This document shows positions 1-8,483 of a DNA stretch of 64,000 nucleotides, one piece after another. The first letter of the stretch is position 1. Each line of letters starts with the position of its first letter. The position numbers were made by a program, and so were the translations under genes. The notes beneath the pieces were generated by a model. It saw nothing but the letters and a program-made list of their open reading frames with translations. It was not told the DNA's origin and made no database searches. Source of the DNA: Paenibacillus glucanolyticus NBRC 15330 (GTDB lineage: Bacteria > Bacillota > Bacilli > Paenibacillales > Paenibacillaceae); contig NZ_BIMC01000011.1 of assembly GCF_004000885.1 (NCBI RefSeq), positions 124,001-188,000 of the forward strand, given 5' to 3'.

Positions 1-240
1 GATATTGGTGCTGCCGCGGAACACCCTGAACACACCTTTGAAATTACGTCTTGAGAACAGAACCAGGGTGGCGCTGGATCTTGTCGAGAAGAATCGCAGG
101 CTTTCAATGTCACCAAAGGTTCCTTCGAGATTGCGGATCCCTAAGTTTCCACGTCCGACAAACCGGCGTCCTGCGTAGAACTCCTCTCTATAAAGCGCGA
201 GTCTGGGATAAACTACCTGGGAGATTGAGACTTTCTTCAT
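1..240 (-). CDS. Beta/gamma-crystallin-like protein, partial (runs off left edge)
   Basis: An open frame with no stop reads leftward from ATG at 240 to the edge of the window, giving the first 80 residues. The start is preceded by GGAGGAGAT with good spacing, so it is a real gene start. Residues 15-26 (ALYREEFYAGRR) and the later LVLFSRRNFKGVFRVFRG resemble the paired strands of a beta/gamma-crystallin Greek-key unit, with the repeated LY/LF-x(3-4)-F-x-G pattern. In bacteria such domains are often calcium-binding and are found in surface or stress proteins, but no function can be given here. The C-terminus is missing, so length and further domains are unknown. No signal peptide is seen at the N-terminus. 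Confidence 0.6.
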   Translation of the reverse strand, partial: MKKVSISQVVYPRLALYREEFYAGRRFVGRGNLGIRNLEGTFGDIESLRFFSTRSSATLVLFSRRNFKGVFRVFRGSTNI

Positions 241-509
241 CGTAATCTCCTCCTTTCCTTAACCAATATATGCGAGATTCATAGATTGGTATGGTTGATA
301 CAACGGGAGAGATCGGCACATTTTTATCGGAGCATGGATGATATGGAATCTGGCACTCCGGATAGCGATCTGGTACTTGCTGGCTAAAGGGCCTGCTTAC
401 GTAGTCACAATGAATTCGCATGATCTTATTTCGAATTTTCGTTGCGGATCAGAACACTCCGGTTTATGATGAAAGTCAAATACGTCAATTCAGTCATAGG
501 AGGAAACAG

Positions 510-1481
510 GTGAGAAGTTTTGGATTGGCTTTTGCAGCTTGGTTTGAAAAGTACACCTTTCTGCTGATTCCCGGCTCGCTGGTGCTTGGCTGGCTGCTCT
601 CGGATTATTTGCTGGATTTTGTACACTGGATCCCCTATTTGTTTGGTTATATTACATTGATCATGGCTCTTGGCTGCGGCATCCGACATTTGCAAGGTGT
701 TCTAAAAAAGCCCTTTGCCGTCATACTGACGCTGCTGCTCGCCCATGCGGCGGCTCCGGTGCTTGCTTACGGACTGGGTTCTGCCGTATTCGGAGCACAG
801 TCCGCCTATACGATAGGTCTGCTGTTATTCGCCATCATTCCACTGGGGATATCCTCGGTGATGTGGGTGGGAAGCTCCGGCGGGAGCGTTCCGTTCATAT
901 TAGCTGTTGTAGTGCTGGATACTATACTGAGTCCGCTGGTTGTGCCAGCATTGATGGACATGTTTATCGGGGATGCTCTGGTTACATGGAACTCTTCTGA
1001 ACTGATTCTGGATTTGTTGACCATGGTGGTACTGCCGACACTGATCGGAGTGATGCTGTACGAAGTATCGAAAGGGCGGATGAAGGACTGGTCAGCTCCG
1101 GTGACACAGCCGATATCCAAGCTGTTTTTCATGCTGGTGGTTATGCTCAATGCGGCAGCCATCGCTCCCCATGCAGCTGGCATGAAGGATGAGATGCTGG
1201 TGGTTATACCGGTTGTCCTTACGCTGATTGTGATATGTTATCTGCTTGGGTATTTTGGCTCGTATGTGATGCTTGGACCGACCCAGGAAATGCAAATCAC
1301 ATTTACATATGCTTCAGGAATGCGTAATATATCTCTCGGGATGGTGCTTGCGACATCTTATTTCTCACCGCAGGCTTCGATCCCGGTTGTGCTGGGCATT
1401 ATGTTTCAACAGCCGGCCGCAACGGTTATTCATGCGCTGTTTCATAGAAGGCGGACGCGGGCGGTAATATATCCAGAATGA
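510..1481 (+). CDS. Bile acid:sodium symporter (BASS) family transporter
   Basis: A 323-residue polytopic membrane protein with about nine to ten hydrophobic helices; the body resembles BASS-family sodium-coupled transporters of organic anions. The open frame extends back to 420, but the best start is GTG at 510, just after a TAGGAGG site at 498-503; the extra 30 residues upstream are polar and have no ribosome site. Conserved small-residue stretches such as GSSGGSVPFILAVVVLDTIL and TYASGMRNISLGMVLA fit the crossed-helix sodium-binding regions of the family. The stop lies 25 bp before the sensor kinase gene, so the two may be co-transcribed. The substrate cannot be told from sequence; organic acids or sulfur compounds are possible. 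Confidence 0.75.
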   Translation: MRSFGLAFAAWFEKYTFLLIPGSLVLGWLLSDYLLDFVHWIPYLFGYITLIMALGCGIRHLQGVLKKPFAVILTLLLAHAAAPVLAYGLGSAVFGAQSAYTIGLLLFAIIPLGISSVMWVGSSGGSVPFILAVVVLDTILSPLVVPALMDMFIGDALVTWNSSELILDLLTMVVLPTLIGVMLYEVSKGRMKDWSAPVTQPISKLFFMLVVMLNAAAIAPHAAGMKDEMLVVIPVVLTLIVICYLLGYFGSYVMLGPTQEMQITFTYASGMRNISLGMVLATSYFSPQASIPVVLGIMFQQPAATVIHALFHRRRTRAVIYPE

Positions 1482-1506
1482 TTATGCAGCAGAAAGAGGA
1501 GAGACC

Positions 1507-3321
1507 ATGAGGCAGTATCGCAACCGCTTGACCCTGATTATGCTTACTTTAATTGGACTATCCATGCTTGCAGCAGGCCTGGCTATGGTGACAGTGTTCA
1601 AACAGTCGCATATTCAGCTGCTCGAGGACAATATGGTTCGGGAGATCAGGCTTCTGCAGACCATGATGGAGTTTCCGGCTACGGAGAATCCGGATGCCGT
1701 ATCGTATTATACCGAACGATCGAAACAACTGGAGGAGTTGTCCGACGCTCGAGTCACTTTTATATTGAAGGATGGGACGGTTATCGGGGATTCGGAGAGC
1801 GATCCGCTAACCATGGATAATCATGCCTATCGTGAGGAAATGCTTCAAGCGGTGAAGGAAGGCCGCGGCAGCACCATCCGCCGGAGCAATACCCTTCAGC
1901 AGGACATGCTGTACGTTGCACTTCCTGTTCAGGCAGGGGAGAACTTTGACGGGTTCGTCCGATTGTCTGTCAGCCTGAAGGAAGTTGATCAGGGAGTCAG
2001 ACAAGGCTGGACGGTTATGGGGATCGGCCTGCTGGTGTTGTTTCTGATTGCTGCCTTGGTGAGTTACCGTGTTGCCAAGGGTTTAACCTCACCACTGGAA
2101 AAAATAACGCGCGTAGCCAGACGGATATCGCGCCTTGAGTATGATGCGAGGGTGAAGATTCACCGTCAGGATGAGATTGGCCAATTGGCACAAGCCATTA
2201 ACGCCATGGCTGACAGCCTGCAAACCCAGCTGCGCACCATAAGGGATAATGAGGATTTGCTGCAAAGCGTTCTGAACAATATGACGGGCGGCATCGTTAT
2301 GGTGAACAGGGCAGGTCAGATCATTCTCGTCAACCGGGCTGCCGAGAAAATGCTGGGCATTGATGCCGAAGTGATTACCGGCAAATCATACCGTGAGCTC
2401 AAGCAGCATTATGAGTTGACGAAATTGATGGAGGAAGGACTTGAGAGCAAGGAAGATTTTCATGAGGAGCGCAATCTTTATTATCCGGTTGAAGCCATTA
2501 TCCGGTTGGATGGGGTGACGATGAGGCAGGAAGAGGAAGAGGACTCCTATCGCGGAATGCTGTTCCTGCTGCAGGATGTAAGTGATATTCGCAGGCTTGA
2601 ACGCATGCGGAGCGAATTCGTAGCCAACGTGTCCCATGAGCTGAAGACCCCGCTTGCCGCGGTCAAAGGGTTTGCTGAAACACTGCTCGGGGGTGGAGTT
2701 ACAGATGAGAAGACCTCGCGATCCTTCCTCCAGATTATATACGACGAATCCGAACGGCTGAACCGGCTGATCGGCGACATCCTGGAGCTGTCCAAAATCG
2801 AATCCAAGCGAATCCAGATGGATTACTCGCCGATTCACCTGTCGGTGTTCTTTGATACGATATCGGAAATGATGCGTACAGTGGCTGAGAAGAAGCGGAT
2901 CACCCTGGAGCTGGACATTCCGGAAGAGTTGTTTATGGAGGGGGATGAGGATAAACTTCGTCAGATTTTCATGAATCTGCTCTCCAATGCAATTAATTAT
3001 ACGCAGGAAGGCGGACGAGTAAAATTAACCGCGCGTGAACAGCATAATAAAGGCAGTGCCGATGATATGGTGGAGTTCGTGGTGACGGATTCCGGGATCG
3101 GGATTCCCAAAAAAGATCTTCCCCGCATATTTGAACGATTCTACCGGGTGGATAAAGCACGCTCACGCGGATCAGGCGGAACCGGGCTTGGACTATCCAT
3201 TGTTAAGCATCTTGTGGATCTTCATCACGGCACCATCAAGGTGGAGAGCGAGCTCGGCACCGGAAGTTCCTTCATCATTGATCTTCCGGTATTGCAGGAA
3301 ACGGACGAAACAGGAAGTTAA
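1507..3321 (+). CDS. pnpS: Phosphate-regulon sensor histidine kinase (PhoR/PnpS type)
   Basis: A 604-residue membrane kinase that senses phosphate limitation, probably through PstSCAB-PhoU, and phosphorylates the adjacent PhoP-type regulator. Visible parts in order: a transmembrane helix at about 8-29; an extracytoplasmic Cache-like segment at 30-165; a second helix at about 168-190; HAMP at 190-243; PAS at about 250-355; HisKA with His377 in FVANVSHELKTPL; and an ATPase domain with the N box (FMNLLSNAINYT), DSGIGIP and GGTGLGLSIV. AGAGGAGAG precedes the ATG. Its last codons overlap a PhoP box that serves the downstream regulator. The kinase-before-regulator order is the reverse of the usual Bacillus phoP-phoR arrangement. 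Confidence 0.9.
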   Translation: MRQYRNRLTLIMLTLIGLSMLAAGLAMVTVFKQSHIQLLEDNMVREIRLLQTMMEFPATENPDAVSYYTERSKQLEELSDARVTFILKDGTVIGDSESDPLTMDNHAYREEMLQAVKEGRGSTIRRSNTLQQDMLYVALPVQAGENFDGFVRLSVSLKEVDQGVRQGWTVMGIGLLVLFLIAALVSYRVAKGLTSPLEKITRVARRISRLEYDARVKIHRQDEIGQLAQAINAMADSLQTQLRTIRDNEDLLQSVLNNMTGGIVMVNRAGQIILVNRAAEKMLGIDAEVITGKSYRELKQHYELTKLMEEGLESKEDFHEERNLYYPVEAIIRLDGVTMRQEEEEDSYRGMLFLLQDVSDIRRLERMRSEFVANVSHELKTPLAAVKGFAETLLGGGVTDEKTSRSFLQIIYDESERLNRLIGDILELSKIESKRIQMDYSPIHLSVFFDTISEMMRTVAEKKRITLELDIPEELFMEGDEDKLRQIFMNLLSNAINYTQEGGRVKLTAREQHNKGSADDMVEFVVTDSGIGIPKKDLPRIFERFYRVDKARSRGSGGTGLGLSIVKHLVDLHHGTIKVESELGTGSSFIIDLPVLQETDETGS

Positions 3322-3345
3322 CACTCCGTTAACATTCTGTTGATA
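3318..3345 (+). promoter_or_regulatory. PhoP box upstream of the response regulator
   Basis: Three hexamers TTAACA (3318), TTAACA (3329) and TTGATA (3340) lie exactly 11 bp apart, matching the known Bacillus PhoP box, which is TT(A/C/T)A(C/T)A repeated every 11 bp on one face of the helix. The first hexamer contains the stop codon of the kinase gene. The position, about 45 bp before the TTG start of the regulator, suggests PhoP autoregulation from an internal promoter. The function is inferred from the match. Confidence 0.75.
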
Positions 3346-3391
3346 TACTTGCATAAGCAGTCCAATTATCTAGATAAGGGCGGGGGTAACA

Positions 3392-4123
3392 TTGAGTCAA
3401 CGCATGCTTGTTATCGAAGATGAGCCGACACTTTCTCGGCTGTTGTCTTACAATCTCACGCAGGAAGGATTTCAAGTCGAGGTAGAGGAGCACGGCACTG
3501 CAGGCTACGAGAAAGCAGCCAATCATGAGTATGATCTGATCCTGCTGGATGTCATGCTGCCTGGGATGAATGGCTTTCAGATTTTAGAGAAGCTGCGCGG
3601 CAACGGAATCACTACGCCGATCATTATTCTGACTGCGAAGAACGCCGAAGAGGAAGTTGTTCAAGGTCTGAAGATGGGAGCGGATGACTATATCACGAAG
3701 CCATTTGGGGTATCCGAGCTGCTGGCGCGTGTGTCCGCGGTCATGCGCAGGGTTTCGGGCCATGTGGAAGAGGTAAAGACGCCTGACCAGCAGGGGAATG
3801 TCATTTCACTGGGACAGCTGGAAATCTACCCTGAGAAATATGAGGTGCGGCTGGGCGGTCAGAGCATCAACCTCCGGCCGAAAGAATTTGAAGTACTGCT
3901 CTATCTGGCCAAAAAACCGGGCGTTGTGTTAACGAGAGATGATCTCATGAACGTGGTCTGGGGTTTTGATTATATTGGCGGACAGCGAACCGTGGACGTT
4001 CACGTAAGTTCACTTCGCAAGAAGCTTGAGCTTGATCCTGAATCCGTGCATATAGACTCCATACGCGGAGTTGGCTATAAACTGGTTGTTAATCCGAAAA
4101 AAGGCTCCCATCATTCGATTTGA
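3392..4123 (+). CDS. phoP: PhoP-type response regulator (OmpR family)
   Basis: A 243-residue regulator with an N-terminal receiver domain (acidic pair E9/D10, phospho-acceptor Asp53 in LLDVMLPGMNG, conserved Lys in YITKPFG) and a C-terminal OmpR winged helix (about 140-235, ending in RGVGYKL). It would bind the 11-bp-phased hexamers found before this gene, before the CBS-MCP gene and before pstS. The start is TTG at 3392 after AAGGGCGGGGG; there is no closer ATG. A terminator hairpin overlaps the last codons, so transcription stops before the next gene, which has its own PhoP box. Confidence 0.92.
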   Translation: MSQRMLVIEDEPTLSRLLSYNLTQEGFQVEVEEHGTAGYEKAANHEYDLILLDVMLPGMNGFQILEKLRGNGITTPIIILTAKNAEEEVVQGLKMGADDYITKPFGVSELLARVSAVMRRVSGHVEEVKTPDQQGNVISLGQLEIYPEKYEVRLGGQSINLRPKEFEVLLYLAKKPGVVLTRDDLMNVVWGFDYIGGQRTVDVHVSSLRKKLELDPESVHIDSIRGVGYKLVVNPKKGSHHSI

Positions 4124-4144
4124 AATGATGAGGAGTCTTTTTTA
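4103..4144 (+). terminator. Intrinsic terminator overlapping the end of phoP
   Basis: GGCTCC-C-ATCATT pairs with AATGAT-GA-GGAGTC and is followed by a run of six T. The left arm lies within the last codons of the regulator gene. Confidence 0.75.
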
Positions 4145-4154
4145 GGTTTTTTTG

Positions 4155-4193
4155 TTTACATTGCCTTAATATTTTGAGTAAATTCTCCTAATA
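4155..4193 (+). promoter_or_regulatory. PhoP box upstream of the CBS-MCP gene
   Basis: Four hexamers start at 4155 (TTTACA), 4166 (TTAATA), 4177 (AGTAAA, degenerate) and 4188 (CTAATA), each exactly 11 bp from the last. This is the layout of a Bacillus core PhoP-binding region. It sits between the phoP terminator and the ATG at 4245, so the downstream soluble receptor-like gene is probably under PhoP control. Confidence 0.7.
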
Positions 4194-4244
4194 CTAGTCC
4201 AGTAAGATGCGTCTAAAGGACCAGATCAAAAGGGGTGAGGGCGC

Positions 4245-5417
4245 ATGACACTGCTTCAAACCAAACCGGCACCATCAACGGTAGTAGAAGTACAAGCAGA
4301 AACGGCATACGAGAGCCGATTAACAACGGAGCCTGAAGCAGGTGCATCATATCGGCAGTACATAAGAAAGGTCCCTGTTATCCGGGAGAGTGAATCTTGC
4401 CTGGACGTGTTGAATACATTCGCGAAAGATCCGTCCATCCCTTGTGTTATTTACTGCAATGAGGAGGACAGGCCGTCAGGTCTGATCATGCGGGATGTTT
4501 TTTACCAGCGCATGATGGGAAGGTTCTCCGTAGATTTGTATTATACGAGGCCAGCCTTTCGGTTTGCGGACCATCACCCGATGAAGATCGACATGTCGGA
4601 GAGGGTAGGATCCCTGCTTCAAATGGCTTTGGAGCGTCCGGATTCAAAATTCTACGACTGTGTCCTGTTAACGGATGGGGATCGGCTTGCAGGTGTGCTG
4701 ACTGTCCGCGACCTCATGCGTCTGTCCAGCGGTCTTCAAGCCGAGGCCGAAGAGAAGCGGGAATTGATTTTGCAGGAAAGTTACCGCCATACGCATAATA
4801 TACAATCCTCGTTAACCGAGGTCAGAACGGCAGCAGCGAAAACAAGTTCCGAATGCAAACAGATGAGGGAATGGTCCCATACCGGGAAAGAGAAGCTGGA
4901 ACTTGTCAGAACCTCATACCTTGGGCTTGTCGATGATATGACCAAGCGTGAAGGACAAGCTTCTGAGCTCGTCCAGAATGCAAGCCGGATATCCTCTATC
5001 ACTGGAATGATTACGGAGCTTGCGAATCAAAGCAGCCTGCTCGCCATGAATGCCTCAATCGAAGCTGCACATGCAGGGGAGCACGGACGGGGATTTCAAG
5101 TGGTTGCGGTGGAGGTGCAGTCGCTTGCCAAGCAGACACGAAAGCTCTCGGGCGATATATCGGAGCTGCTGCAGCACATCGAGCGGCTCGCAGCGGATAC
5201 AGCCGAAGGTGCCGTATCTTCCCTGAGAGAAATCCAATCATGCGAGAGTCATGTGAGTGAAGGCAGTCAGATGTTTCATGAAATGGAGACGACCGTTCAT
5301 GAGATAGAGATATCCGGCAATCGGGTTTATCAACTGGCAGAGGAAACGGTCCAGCGCGTGGAGCGGGTCAAATTAGAGCTTGCAGGAATGAGCAACAGCG
5401 ATGTTTCAACAACGTAA
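4245..5417 (+). CDS. Soluble CBS-domain methyl-accepting signalling protein
   Basis: A 390-residue protein with no membrane helix or signal peptide. Residues about 40-165 form a CBS pair (note DVLNTFAKDPSIPCVIY and the later VLLTDGDRLAGVLTVRDLM), a fold that usually binds adenine nucleotides. Residues about 180-385 form an MCP-type coiled coil with the conserved hairpin tip, including SLLAMNASIEAAHAGEHGRG and FQVVAVEVQSLA, the site that docks CheW/CheA. The ATG follows AAAAGGGGTGAGGGCGC. It stands between phoP and pstS and has its own PhoP box, so it is probably made under phosphate starvation and may couple nucleotide or energy state to chemotaxis or another CheA-like output. That role is inference. 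Confidence 0.85.
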   Translation: MTLLQTKPAPSTVVEVQAETAYESRLTTEPEAGASYRQYIRKVPVIRESESCLDVLNTFAKDPSIPCVIYCNEEDRPSGLIMRDVFYQRMMGRFSVDLYYTRPAFRFADHHPMKIDMSERVGSLLQMALERPDSKFYDCVLLTDGDRLAGVLTVRDLMRLSSGLQAEAEEKRELILQESYRHTHNIQSSLTEVRTAAAKTSSECKQMREWSHTGKEKLELVRTSYLGLVDDMTKREGQASELVQNASRISSITGMITELANQSSLLAMNASIEAAHAGEHGRGFQVVAVEVQSLAKQTRKLSGDISELLQHIERLAADTAEGAVSSLREIQSCESHVSEGSQMFHEMETTVHEIEISGNRVYQLAEETVQRVERVKLELAGMSNSDVSTT

Positions 5418-5458
5418 GTGTCGAAATCTATGTCTATGATTCTAGTTTTTTTTGAGAT

Positions 5459-5497
5459 TTTACACAGAGTTTACATTTCTCAGAAACTGTTATTACA
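5459..5497 (+). promoter_or_regulatory. PhoP box upstream of pstS
   Basis: Hexamers at 5459 (TTTACA), 5470 (TTTACA), 5481 (CAGAAA, degenerate) and 5492 (ATTACA) keep exact 11-bp phasing, as in Bacillus pst promoters. The array ends 70 bp before the TTG start of pstS. Confidence 0.8.
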
Positions 5498-5567
5498 TTA
5501 CAGGATTATTATCAATATTGTGAGTAGGAAAGTAGAGACAACAACCATTTTGAAGGAGTGGATTCGT

Positions 5568-6566
5568 TTGTTTAGAAAACGGGGTCGTAAACCAGCAGGT
5601 ATTCTGGTATTGGTGTTAATGCTGAGCACGCTTCTGGCAGCATGTGGCGGAGGTACTTCCGGCAGTGCGACAGGGGAAAATACAGACAATGGTTCAGCAC
5701 AGCAAAACGAAGAGAACACAGCAGCTTTGACAGGTACAATTGAAATTGACGGCTCAAGCACACTGCATCCTTTGACCGAAGCGATTGCTGAAGAGTTCGG
5801 TGCAGCAAACCCGGATGTTCGTATTCCGATTGGAACAGGCGGAACAGGTGCTGGCTTCAAACGCTTTAACAGCAGTGAAATCGCAGTGGCCAATGCTTCC
5901 CGTCCAATTAAAGATACCGAAGCAGAAGAAGCAAAAGCCAACGGCATTGAGTATCACGAAGTTCTGGTAGCCTATGACGGATTGTCCGTTGTTGTTAACC
6001 CTAGCAATGAATTTGTAGATAAACTCACCGTGGATGAGCTCAAAAAAATCTATGAACCAAACAGCACCGTGAAAACATGGGCTGACGTTCGCGAGGGATG
6101 GCCCGCAGAAGAAATTAAAATCTACTCGCCAGGTACGGATCACGGAACATTCGATTACTTCACCGAAGCGATTAATGGTGAAGCACAGTCAAGCAGAAAT
6201 GATAAGCAAATTACGTTCAGTGCCGATACAAACGCAGTTGTTCAAGGCGTTGCCGGTGACAAGAACTCCATTGGATACTTTGGATTCTCCTTCTATGAAG
6301 AGAACCAAGACAAGTTGAAACTGGTTCCGATTGATAACGGAACAGCTACCGTAGCTCCAAGCATCGAAACGATCAAGGATAACAGTTACGCTCCATTGTC
6401 CCGTCCGCTGCTGCTCTATGTGAATGACAAAGAGCTTGAGCGTCCAGAAGTGAATGCGTTCATGAACTTCTACCTTGAAAATGCCGCTAGTCTTGCTGGC
6501 GAAGTTGGATTCGTACCACTTCAAGATGACCAGTATCAAGAAGAAATAGACAAGTTGGCAAAATAA
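5568..6566 (+). CDS. pstS: Phosphate ABC transporter substrate-binding lipoprotein PstS
   Basis: A 332-residue extracytoplasmic phosphate-binding lipoprotein. The open frame runs back to 5418, but that extension overlies the PhoP box; the convincing start is TTG at 5568, 9 nt after AAGGAG. It gives a classic lipoprotein signal: basic FRKRGRK, a hydrophobic core, then lipobox LLAAC with Cys26. The mature part starts with a low-complexity Gly/Ser/Thr/Asn linker, then IDGSSTLHPLTEAIAEEF and GTGGTGAGFKRF, which are phosphate-contacting loops of the family. It is first in the pst operon and is separated from pstC by a GC-rich hairpin that probably lets it be made in excess over the membrane parts. 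Confidence 0.95.
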   Translation: MFRKRGRKPAGILVLVLMLSTLLAACGGGTSGSATGENTDNGSAQQNEENTAALTGTIEIDGSSTLHPLTEAIAEEFGAANPDVRIPIGTGGTGAGFKRFNSSEIAVANASRPIKDTEAEEAKANGIEYHEVLVAYDGLSVVVNPSNEFVDKLTVDELKKIYEPNSTVKTWADVREGWPAEEIKIYSPGTDHGTFDYFTEAINGEAQSSRNDKQITFSADTNAVVQGVAGDKNSIGYFGFSFYEENQDKLKLVPIDNGTATVAPSIETIKDNSYAPLSRPLLLYVNDKELERPEVNAFMNFYLENAASLAGEVGFVPLQDDQYQEEIDKLAK

Positions 6567-6579
6567 TTAAAGACTAGAT

Positions 6580-6601
6580 GCCCGGAGGGTTCCCTCCGGG
6601 C
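6580..6601 (+). other. Strong hairpin between pstS and pstC
   Basis: GCCCGGAGGG and CCCTCCGGGC form a perfect 10-bp inverted repeat with a 2-nt centre. No T run follows, so it is more likely an mRNA-stabilising or partial-attenuation element than a full terminator. Similar elements uncouple pstS from pstCAB expression in related bacteria. Confidence 0.65.
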
Positions 6602-6625
6602 GACCCATAGAAAGGGAAGAGGAGA

Positions 6626-7558
6626 ATGAACAAAACTTCACCCGTGGCGGGAAGCACTAAAAGCATGACATTCCGTCGAAGCAAAACACGCATCTCAGAT
6701 AAAATCATTCCAGTTCTGCTCGGCTTGTGTGCCATGCTTTCGGTGCTTACCACCATCGGTATTGTATATACGCTTCTACAGGAATCCGTGATCTTCTTTA
6801 AGGAAGTGCCGGTATGGTCCTTCTTGACAGGAACGACATGGAGTCCAATTCTCCCTCCAAAAGAATTCGGCGTGCTGCCCTTGCTGGGCGGCACATTGCT
6901 GATTACAGGCATTGCGGTCTTATTCGCAGTGCCTATCGGCTTGGCATGCGCTATTTATCTCAATGAATACGCTCCTGCCCGGGTTCGGGGGGTTGTAAAG
7001 CCAGTACTTGAAGTATTGGCCGGTGTACCGACGATTGTATATGGATACTTTGCGCTCGAAACGGTAACGCCATTCCTTCAGAAGATTTTTCCCAACATGG
7101 GTATATTCAACGCCCTTAGTGCCGGTATTGTGGTCGGGATCATGATCCTGCCGATGATATCGTCACTAAGTGAGGATGCCATGCGAGCTGTACCGAAGAG
7201 TTTGCGTCATGGCGCTTATGCGCTGGGAGCTACCCGGTTTGAGGTTGCGCTGAAAATCGTGCTGCCTGCCGCTCTATCGGGCGTAGTGTCATCCTTTGTA
7301 TTGGCGTTCTCGCGCGCGATTGGCGAGACAATGATCGTAACGGTGGCTGCCGGTGCAACCCCGCAGTTGACACTGAATCCGCTGGAAAGCATTCAGACGA
7401 TGACTTCTTATATTGTTCAAGTAAGTATGGGTGACGTTCCGCGCGGAACGATCGAATACGGTACGATTTTTGCAGTAGGTCTGACTTTGTTTGTCATCAC
7501 CTTCTTGCTTAATATACTGGCGCAGTGGGTCGCTCGCCGTTTCAGGGAGGAATACTAG
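6626..7558 (+). CDS. pstC: Phosphate ABC transporter permease PstC
   Basis: A 310-residue inner-membrane permease with six predicted helices and the binding-protein-dependent transport signature around residues 190-245, including LRHGAYALGATRFEVALKIV, the cytoplasmic loop that contacts PstB. AGAGGAG precedes the ATG. The N-terminal 25 residues are polar and basic, as usual for PstC. The stop codon TAG is directly followed by the ATG of pstA, so the two subunits are translationally linked and should form the membrane heterodimer. Confidence 0.95.
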   Translation: MNKTSPVAGSTKSMTFRRSKTRISDKIIPVLLGLCAMLSVLTTIGIVYTLLQESVIFFKEVPVWSFLTGTTWSPILPPKEFGVLPLLGGTLLITGIAVLFAVPIGLACAIYLNEYAPARVRGVVKPVLEVLAGVPTIVYGYFALETVTPFLQKIFPNMGIFNALSAGIVVGIMILPMISSLSEDAMRAVPKSLRHGAYALGATRFEVALKIVLPAALSGVVSSFVLAFSRAIGETMIVTVAAGATPQLTLNPLESIQTMTSYIVQVSMGDVPRGTIEYGTIFAVGLTLFVITFLLNILAQWVARRFREEY

Positions 7559-8434
7559 ATGGAACAATTAAATCTGGGGGATAGCAAAGGTATCAACCGG
7601 AGACGTCGAAGTGACCAGACGCTGCATATTATTTTTCTGGCTTGTACCAGCATTGGTATTCTGGCCTTGATGGCTTTGATTGTTACGATTGTGATGGATG
7701 GCGTTCACAGGCTCTCACCGGAGCTGTTCACCAACTTTCCGTCACGAATTGCGGATAAAGCTGGCTTGAAATCACCGATTGTCGGCACGATTTACCTGCT
7801 GCTGCTCATGGCGCCGCTGTCCTTTATACTGGGTGTGGGTGCGGCAATCTTTCTTGAAGAGTATGCGGGACGCAGCCGCTGGGTTCGGCTGATTCAGTTG
7901 AATATCAGTACGCTTGCAGGGGTTCCTTCTATTATATACGGTATCCTGGGTCTTGCGATTTTTGTGCGTGGGATGAACCTTGGCCGCAGTCTGCTCTCAG
8001 GGGTATTAACGATGACCTTACTCGTGCTTCCGATTATTATCGTTGCGGCTCAGGAGGCGCTTCGTGCCGTACCTAAGAATCGGCGGGACGCTTCGTATGC
8101 CCTTGGGGCAACGAAATGGCAAACGGTATCCAGCGCCGTGCTGCCTTCAGCGATTCCAGGAATTATGACCGGGGTTATCCTGGCCTTGTCTCGCGCGATC
8201 GGCGAAACCGCGCCGCTGATTATGATTGGTGCTTTAACGTACGTGGCCTTCTTGCCGGAGAATCTGCTTGATTCGTTTACTGTCATGCCGATCCAGATCT
8301 TTAACTGGGTATCAAGACCAAGTGAGGCTTTCCACGAGCTGGCAGCTTCGGGTATCATTCTGCTCCTCATCATGCTGTTCATTATGAACATTGCAGCCGT
8401 GTGGATCCGGAATAAGTATTCGAAGAACATCTAA
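7559..8434 (+). CDS. pstA: Phosphate ABC transporter permease PstA
   Basis: A 291-residue permease partner of PstC with six predicted helices and the EAA-type loop NRRDASYALGATKWQTVSSA at about 176-195. It starts at the nucleotide after the pstC stop; the ribosome site AGGGAGGAA lies in the end of pstC. A gap of 49 bp follows before pstB. Confidence 0.95.
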   Translation: MEQLNLGDSKGINRRRRSDQTLHIIFLACTSIGILALMALIVTIVMDGVHRLSPELFTNFPSRIADKAGLKSPIVGTIYLLLLMAPLSFILGVGAAIFLEEYAGRSRWVRLIQLNISTLAGVPSIIYGILGLAIFVRGMNLGRSLLSGVLTMTLLVLPIIIVAAQEALRAVPKNRRDASYALGATKWQTVSSAVLPSAIPGIMTGVILALSRAIGETAPLIMIGALTYVAFLPENLLDSFTVMPIQIFNWVSRPSEAFHELAASGIILLLIMLFIMNIAAVWIRNKYSKNI

Positions 8435-8483
8435 GAGAGGCTATAAGCAGATCTAATCGTGAAAAAGGAGACATGAATAAGAT

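Noticed and set aside
52..421. Short frames 51-245 (plus) and 188-421 (minus)
   Set aside because: The first is antisense to the edge-truncated crystallin-like gene; the second covers its promoter and has no ribosome site.
5418..5567. Upstream extension of pstS
   Set aside because: It contains the PhoP box, lacks a ribosome site, and would bury the lipoprotein signal.
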